DNA of 64,000 nt, taken from contig DAMBHY010000012.1 in NCBI GenBank assembly GCA_032068765.1, positions 1-64,000 on the forward strand, read 5' to 3'. The first letter of the stretch is position 1; each line of letters opens with the position of its first letter. The notes under the pieces were generated by a model that did not search any database, was not told where the DNA came from, and saw nothing but the letters and a program-made list of their open reading frames with translations. A program made the translations under genes and the position numbers. This document shows, in pieces, positions 60,754 through 64,000 of the stretch. Origin of the DNA: DAMBHY01 sp032068765 (lineage in GTDB: Bacteria; Bacteroidota; Bacteroidia; Bacteroidales; Dysgonomonadaceae).

Positions 60754-62709
60754 ATGACTGAAGAAGAAAAAAAATTATCCAATTCTAACTATTCAGCTCA
60801 AAATATTCAAGTTTTGGAAGGCCTTGAGGCGGTTCGGAAAAGACCCGCTATGTATATTGGCGATGTGGGGGAAAAAGGTCTGCATCATTTGGTATACGAG
60901 GTAGTAGATAACTCTATCGATGAAGCTTTGGCGGGTTATTGTACAGATATTAATGTCATCATCAACGAAGACAATTCAATCACCGTAAAAGATAATGGAC
61001 GCGGAATTCCTGTAGATTTCCACGAAAAAGAAAAGAAATCAGCGTTGGAAGTTGTTCTCACGGTTCTCCACGCTGGAGGTAAATTCGACAAAGGCACGTA
61101 TAAAGTTTCCGGAGGACTCCACGGGGTGGGTGTATCTTGTGTGAACGCACTTTCAATTTATCTGAAAGCAGAAGTACACCGCAACGGAATCATATACGAA
61201 CAAGAGTATTCACAAGGTAAACCTTTAGGAAATGTAAAAGAAGTCGGTAAAACTGATGTAACAGGAACAATTGTTACATTTAAGCCAGACAATGACATTT
61301 TTAGTGTCCTTGATTATCGTTACGATATTCTTTCCACTCGTCTAAGGGAACTTGCCTTCTTAAATGCTGGAATAACGCTGACTCTCACAGACAAAAGGGT
61401 TCAAAAAGACGGTGTATATAAGAATGAAAGTTTTTATTCAGATAAAGGTCTAAAGGAATTTGTGCAATATATTGATAGTACAAAAGAACCTTTAATTCAG
61501 GAACCTATCCACATCACTACTGAAAAGAATGGAATTCCTATCGAAATTGCCATCACTTACAATACGTCCTACAATGAAAATGTATTTTCTTACGTAAACA
61601 ATATCAACACCATTGAAGGTGGTACACATCTTACAGGTTTTCGAAGAGGACTTTCTCGTACACTTAAAAAATATGCAGAAGATTCGAAAATGCTGGAAAA
61701 GGTGAAAGTGGAAATCAGCGGGGATGACTTTCGCGAAGGTTTGACAGCAGTTCTTTCTGTTAAAGTGGCAGAACCTCAATTTGAAGGTCAAACTAAAACA
61801 AAACTTGGGAACAATGAAGTTATAGGTGCCGTTGATCAAGCAACTGGTGAAGCTTTAGGTTATTATCTGGAAGAACATCCCAAAGAAGCAAAAACTATTG
61901 TTGAAAAAGTAATTCTCGCTGCAACTGCCCGACACGCAGCACGCAAAGCACGTGAGATGATACAACGTAAATCACCTTTAGGTGGTGGCGGACTCCCCGG
62001 TAAATTGGCAGACTGTTCAAGCAAAGATGCTGAACAATGTGAGATTTTTATTGTTGAAGGGGATTCAGCAGGTGGTACTGCCAAACAAGGTCGCGACCGT
62101 TTCTTCCAGGCAATTCTTCCACTGCGTGGAAAAATTCTTAACGTAGAAAAGGCCATGCCCCATAAAGTGCTTGAAAATGAAGAAATAAAGAATATTTACA
62201 CTGCTTTAGGTGTAACCATTGGAACAGAAGACGATACCAAGGAGCTTAACATTGCTAAACTTCGCTATCACAAAATTGTGATTATGACAGATGCGGATGT
62301 GGATGGAAGCCATATTGCCACTCTGATTTTAACTTTCTTCTTCCGCCACATGAAACCGTTGATTGAAAATGGGCACGTTTATATTGCTACGCCTCCATTA
62401 TATCTTTGCAAGAAAGGCAAAATTGAAGAATATTGCTGGGATGAACGCCAACGTCAGGCATTTATCAATAAATATGCGGATGGAAACGAAAATGCAGTAC
62501 ACACACAACGTTACAAAGGTTTGGGAGAAATGAATTCCGAGCAACTTTGGGACACAACAATGAATCCCGAAAAAAGAACACTTCGTCAGGTAACCATCGA
62601 AAATGCTGCTGACGCAGATATGATTTTCTCCATGTTGATGGGTGAAGAAGTTGCTCCACGACGCGAATTTATTGAAGAGAATGCAACTTACGCCAATATA
62701 GACGCCTAA
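60754..62709 (+). CDS. gyrB: DNA gyrase subunit B
   Basis: A 651-residue ATPase subunit of type II topoisomerase. GHKL ATP-binding motifs EVVDNSIDEALAG (about 49) and VKDNGRGIPVD (about 78), GLHGVGVSCVNAL (about 123); transducer domain (about 230-400); TOPRIM motifs IFIVEGDSAGGTAKQGRDR (about 432) and MTDADVDGSHIATL (about 511). It ends with the IENAADADMIFSMLMGEEV box. ParE is the alternative, but length and motif order suit GyrB. Its stop overlaps the start of the next gene (TAATG). Confidence 0.93.
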   Translation: MTEEEKKLSNSNYSAQNIQVLEGLEAVRKRPAMYIGDVGEKGLHHLVYEVVDNSIDEALAGYCTDINVIINEDNSITVKDNGRGIPVDFHEKEKKSALEVVLTVLHAGGKFDKGTYKVSGGLHGVGVSCVNALSIYLKAEVHRNGIIYEQEYSQGKPLGNVKEVGKTDVTGTIVTFKPDNDIFSVLDYRYDILSTRLRELAFLNAGITLTLTDKRVQKDGVYKNESFYSDKGLKEFVQYIDSTKEPLIQEPIHITTEKNGIPIEIAITYNTSYNENVFSYVNNINTIEGGTHLTGFRRGLSRTLKKYAEDSKMLEKVKVEISGDDFREGLTAVLSVKVAEPQFEGQTKTKLGNNEVIGAVDQATGEALGYYLEEHPKEAKTIVEKVILAATARHAARKAREMIQRKSPLGGGGLPGKLADCSSKDAEQCEIFIVEGDSAGGTAKQGRDRFFQAILPLRGKILNVEKAMPHKVLENEEIKNIYTALGVTIGTEDDTKELNIAKLRYHKIVIMTDADVDGSHIATLILTFFFRHMKPLIENGHVYIATPPLYLCKKGKIEEYCWDERQRQAFINKYADGNENAVHTQRYKGLGEMNSEQLWDTTMNPEKRTLRQVTIENAADADMIFSMLMGEEVAPRREFIEENATYANIDA

Positions 62710-63608
62710 TGATTCAACCCCAACCCCTAAAGCCCGGCGACAATGCAGTTATCCTATCTCCAGCAGGTAAGATTGACCCTCAATTTGTACTTAAAGCCGC
62801 CGAAGTTTTAGAAAGTTGGGATTTGAATATCGAAATATCAGAGTTCGCTCTTTCGCAAGATGGTAGATTTAGCGGAAGCGTACAGCAACGATTACACGAT
62901 TTACAAAAAGCTTACGATGCCGCAGACGTCAAAATGATATTGTGTTCGCGTGGCGGTTATGGAGTGATGCATCTTTTGGACAAATTGAGCTACGAGAAAT
63001 TTGCGGCGAATCCTAAATGGGTAGTTGGATTTAGTGATATTACAGCACTACATGCCACACTTCAGCGCGAAGGATTTCATTCTTTACATGCTCCTATGGC
63101 AAAACATATTGCCGAAGCTCAAATTGACGATGTAGTATTATGTTATCTAAAAAATATACTTTTTGGAGAAAAAATTTTATACAATTTCTCTAACATAAAT
63201 CTGCTGAATCGCAAAGGAAAGACATCTGGCAAATTGTTTGGTGGTAATTTAAGCGTGTTGTGCGGTTTATTAGGTACCCCCTATTTTAAAGTCCCAAAAA
63301 ACGGAATACTCTGTGTTGAAGACATTGGAGAATCGCCATACAAAGTAGATCGAATGATATATCAACTTAAACTGTCAGGTGTTTTCTCTCGCATAAGCGG
63401 TCTTATAATTGGTCATTTTACTGATTATGAAGAGGACAGACAGATGTATTATCCTCTTTACGAATCTATAAAGAAAGTAGTGGACAATTACAATTTTCCT
63501 GTATGTTTTGATTTTCCTATGGGACATACAACTGACAATTATCCACTGATTTTTGGAAAGAAAGCGACTTTAGAGGTTTCAAAAGATGTAATTATTTTAT
63601 ATCAATAA
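62709..63608 (+). CDS. LD-carboxypeptidase (peptidase family S66)
   Basis: A 299-residue LdcA-type enzyme that cleaves the L,D-bond of murein tetrapeptides for recycling. Catalytic triad motifs are in place: VVGFSDITALH (Ser109), LCVEDIGESPYKVDRM (Glu near 205) and DFPMGHTTDNYPL (His near 270). It is translationally coupled to gyrB. No signal peptide, so cytoplasmic. Confidence 0.95.
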   Translation: MIQPQPLKPGDNAVILSPAGKIDPQFVLKAAEVLESWDLNIEISEFALSQDGRFSGSVQQRLHDLQKAYDAADVKMILCSRGGYGVMHLLDKLSYEKFAANPKWVVGFSDITALHATLQREGFHSLHAPMAKHIAEAQIDDVVLCYLKNILFGEKILYNFSNINLLNRKGKTSGKLFGGNLSVLCGLLGTPYFKVPKNGILCVEDIGESPYKVDRMIYQLKLSGVFSRISGLIIGHFTDYEEDRQMYYPLYESIKKVVDNYNFPVCFDFPMGHTTDNYPLIFGKKATLEVSKDVIILYQ

Positions 63609-63611
63609 CAC

Positions 63612-64000
63612 ATGAGTACAGAATTCATCCTTTTGATTGGGTCTATTTTGTTTTTCATAAGCATGCTAGTAGGAAAAGCTGGACATAAATATGGTGTTCC
63701 GGTATTGCTTTTATTTTTAATGGTGGGTATGGTTTTTGGGAATGGGGGATTTGGTTTAAACTTCCAAAACGTACAAACTGCACAAACCATAGGATCTATA
63801 TGTTTGGCAATCATACTTTTTTCGGGTGGCTTGGACACCAAGTTTACGGATATTAAACCGGAAATCAAATACGGTGTGATTCTGGCTACTTTAGGTGTAT
63901 TATTAACATCTATAATTACCGGAGTATTTATATGGTGGCTAACTCAAAATATTTTCACTTCACTAACTCTCAGCATTCTAACTTCGTTATTACTATCATC
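63612..64000 (+). CDS. Potassium/proton antiporter (NhaP2/CPA1 type), N-terminal part
   Basis: The ATG follows the previous stop by 3 bp. The 129 visible codons encode four hydrophobic segments of the cation:proton antiporter fold: LLIGSILFFISMLVGKAGHK, then GVPVLLLFLMVGMVFGNGGF (G-rich inner helix), ICLAIILFSGGLDTKFTDIK, and LATLGVLLTSIITGVFIWWL. FSGGLDTK is the NhaP2-type signature. The gene is cut by the window edge, so the regulatory C-terminal TrkA-C/CorC domains are not visible. Confidence 0.88.
   Translation, partial: MSTEFILLIGSILFFISMLVGKAGHKYGVPVLLLFLMVGMVFGNGGFGLNFQNVQTAQTIGSICLAIILFSGGLDTKFTDIKPEIKYGVILATLGVLLTSIITGVFIWWLTQNIFTSLTLSILTSLLLS

Overview
The window is a chromosomal segment of a low-GC member of the Bacteroidota, most likely order Bacteroidales. 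Evidence includes the phylum-type promoter -7 box TAnnTTTG upstream of many genes (for example 22011, 24448 minus, 40431, 60113, 60675), weak Shine-Dalgarno signals, fimbrillin-like and BACON-domain lipoproteins, a TonB-dependent outer-membrane receptor, DUF1573, DUF4954 and DUF6261 proteins, a single-chain PurL and a class III fructose-bisphosphatase. The genus cannot be fixed from the sequence alone.

Layout. 1-521: a 42-bp tandem repeat and a decayed tyrosine-recombinase tail. 522-5375: pheT, yebC, then meaB and a DUF1573 protein on the minus strand. 5477-11323: a very large alpha-2-macroglobulin-like protein that has lost its thioester motif. 11736-19782: an accessory, polysaccharide-utilisation-like island with a surface nuclease fused to a fimbrillin domain, a fimbrillin/BACON lipoprotein, a TonB receptor, an OB-fold DUF5689 lipoprotein with a broken 3' end, and a secreted endonuclease/exonuclease/phosphatase. 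I infer a nucleic-acid or phosphodiester scavenging system. 20243-24240: a DUF6261 protein, a 43-bp-period repeat array and a DUF262/DUF1524 (GmrSD-like) defence protein. 24313-24442: a candidate structured small RNA. 24792-30260: a MarR-controlled TolC/HlyD/ABC-2 export operon with no ATPase gene. 30344-33322: an unusual receiver plus PEP-synthase-type ATP-grasp protein.

33492-50000 is mostly housekeeping: uvrA, tpx, ftsK, a lolA-like gene, trxB, ppk1 divergent from a phosphodiesterase, a LysE-type exporter, purL and a hotdog thioesterase. 50024-54381 holds dprA, a small lipoprotein locus with a homopolymer frameshift and two small membrane ORFs, a second repeat array (41-bp period), bcp and recA. 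54499-64000 holds fbp, DUF4954, an IS256-type transposase remnant, a mannose-1-phosphate guanylyltransferase, tRNA-Glu with rpsT, gyrB, an LD-carboxypeptidase and the start of a K+/H+ antiporter.

The signals least explained by known gene families are: (i) the nuclease/TonB/OB-fold/EEP island; (ii) three separate intergenic arrays with a 41-43 bp period and a half-period of about 21 bp, two of them built from degenerate palindromes; (iii) the promoter-to-terminator structured RNA at 24313-24442; (iv) the frameshifted lipoprotein with a Gly-rich, Cys-capped tail at 51228-51948.
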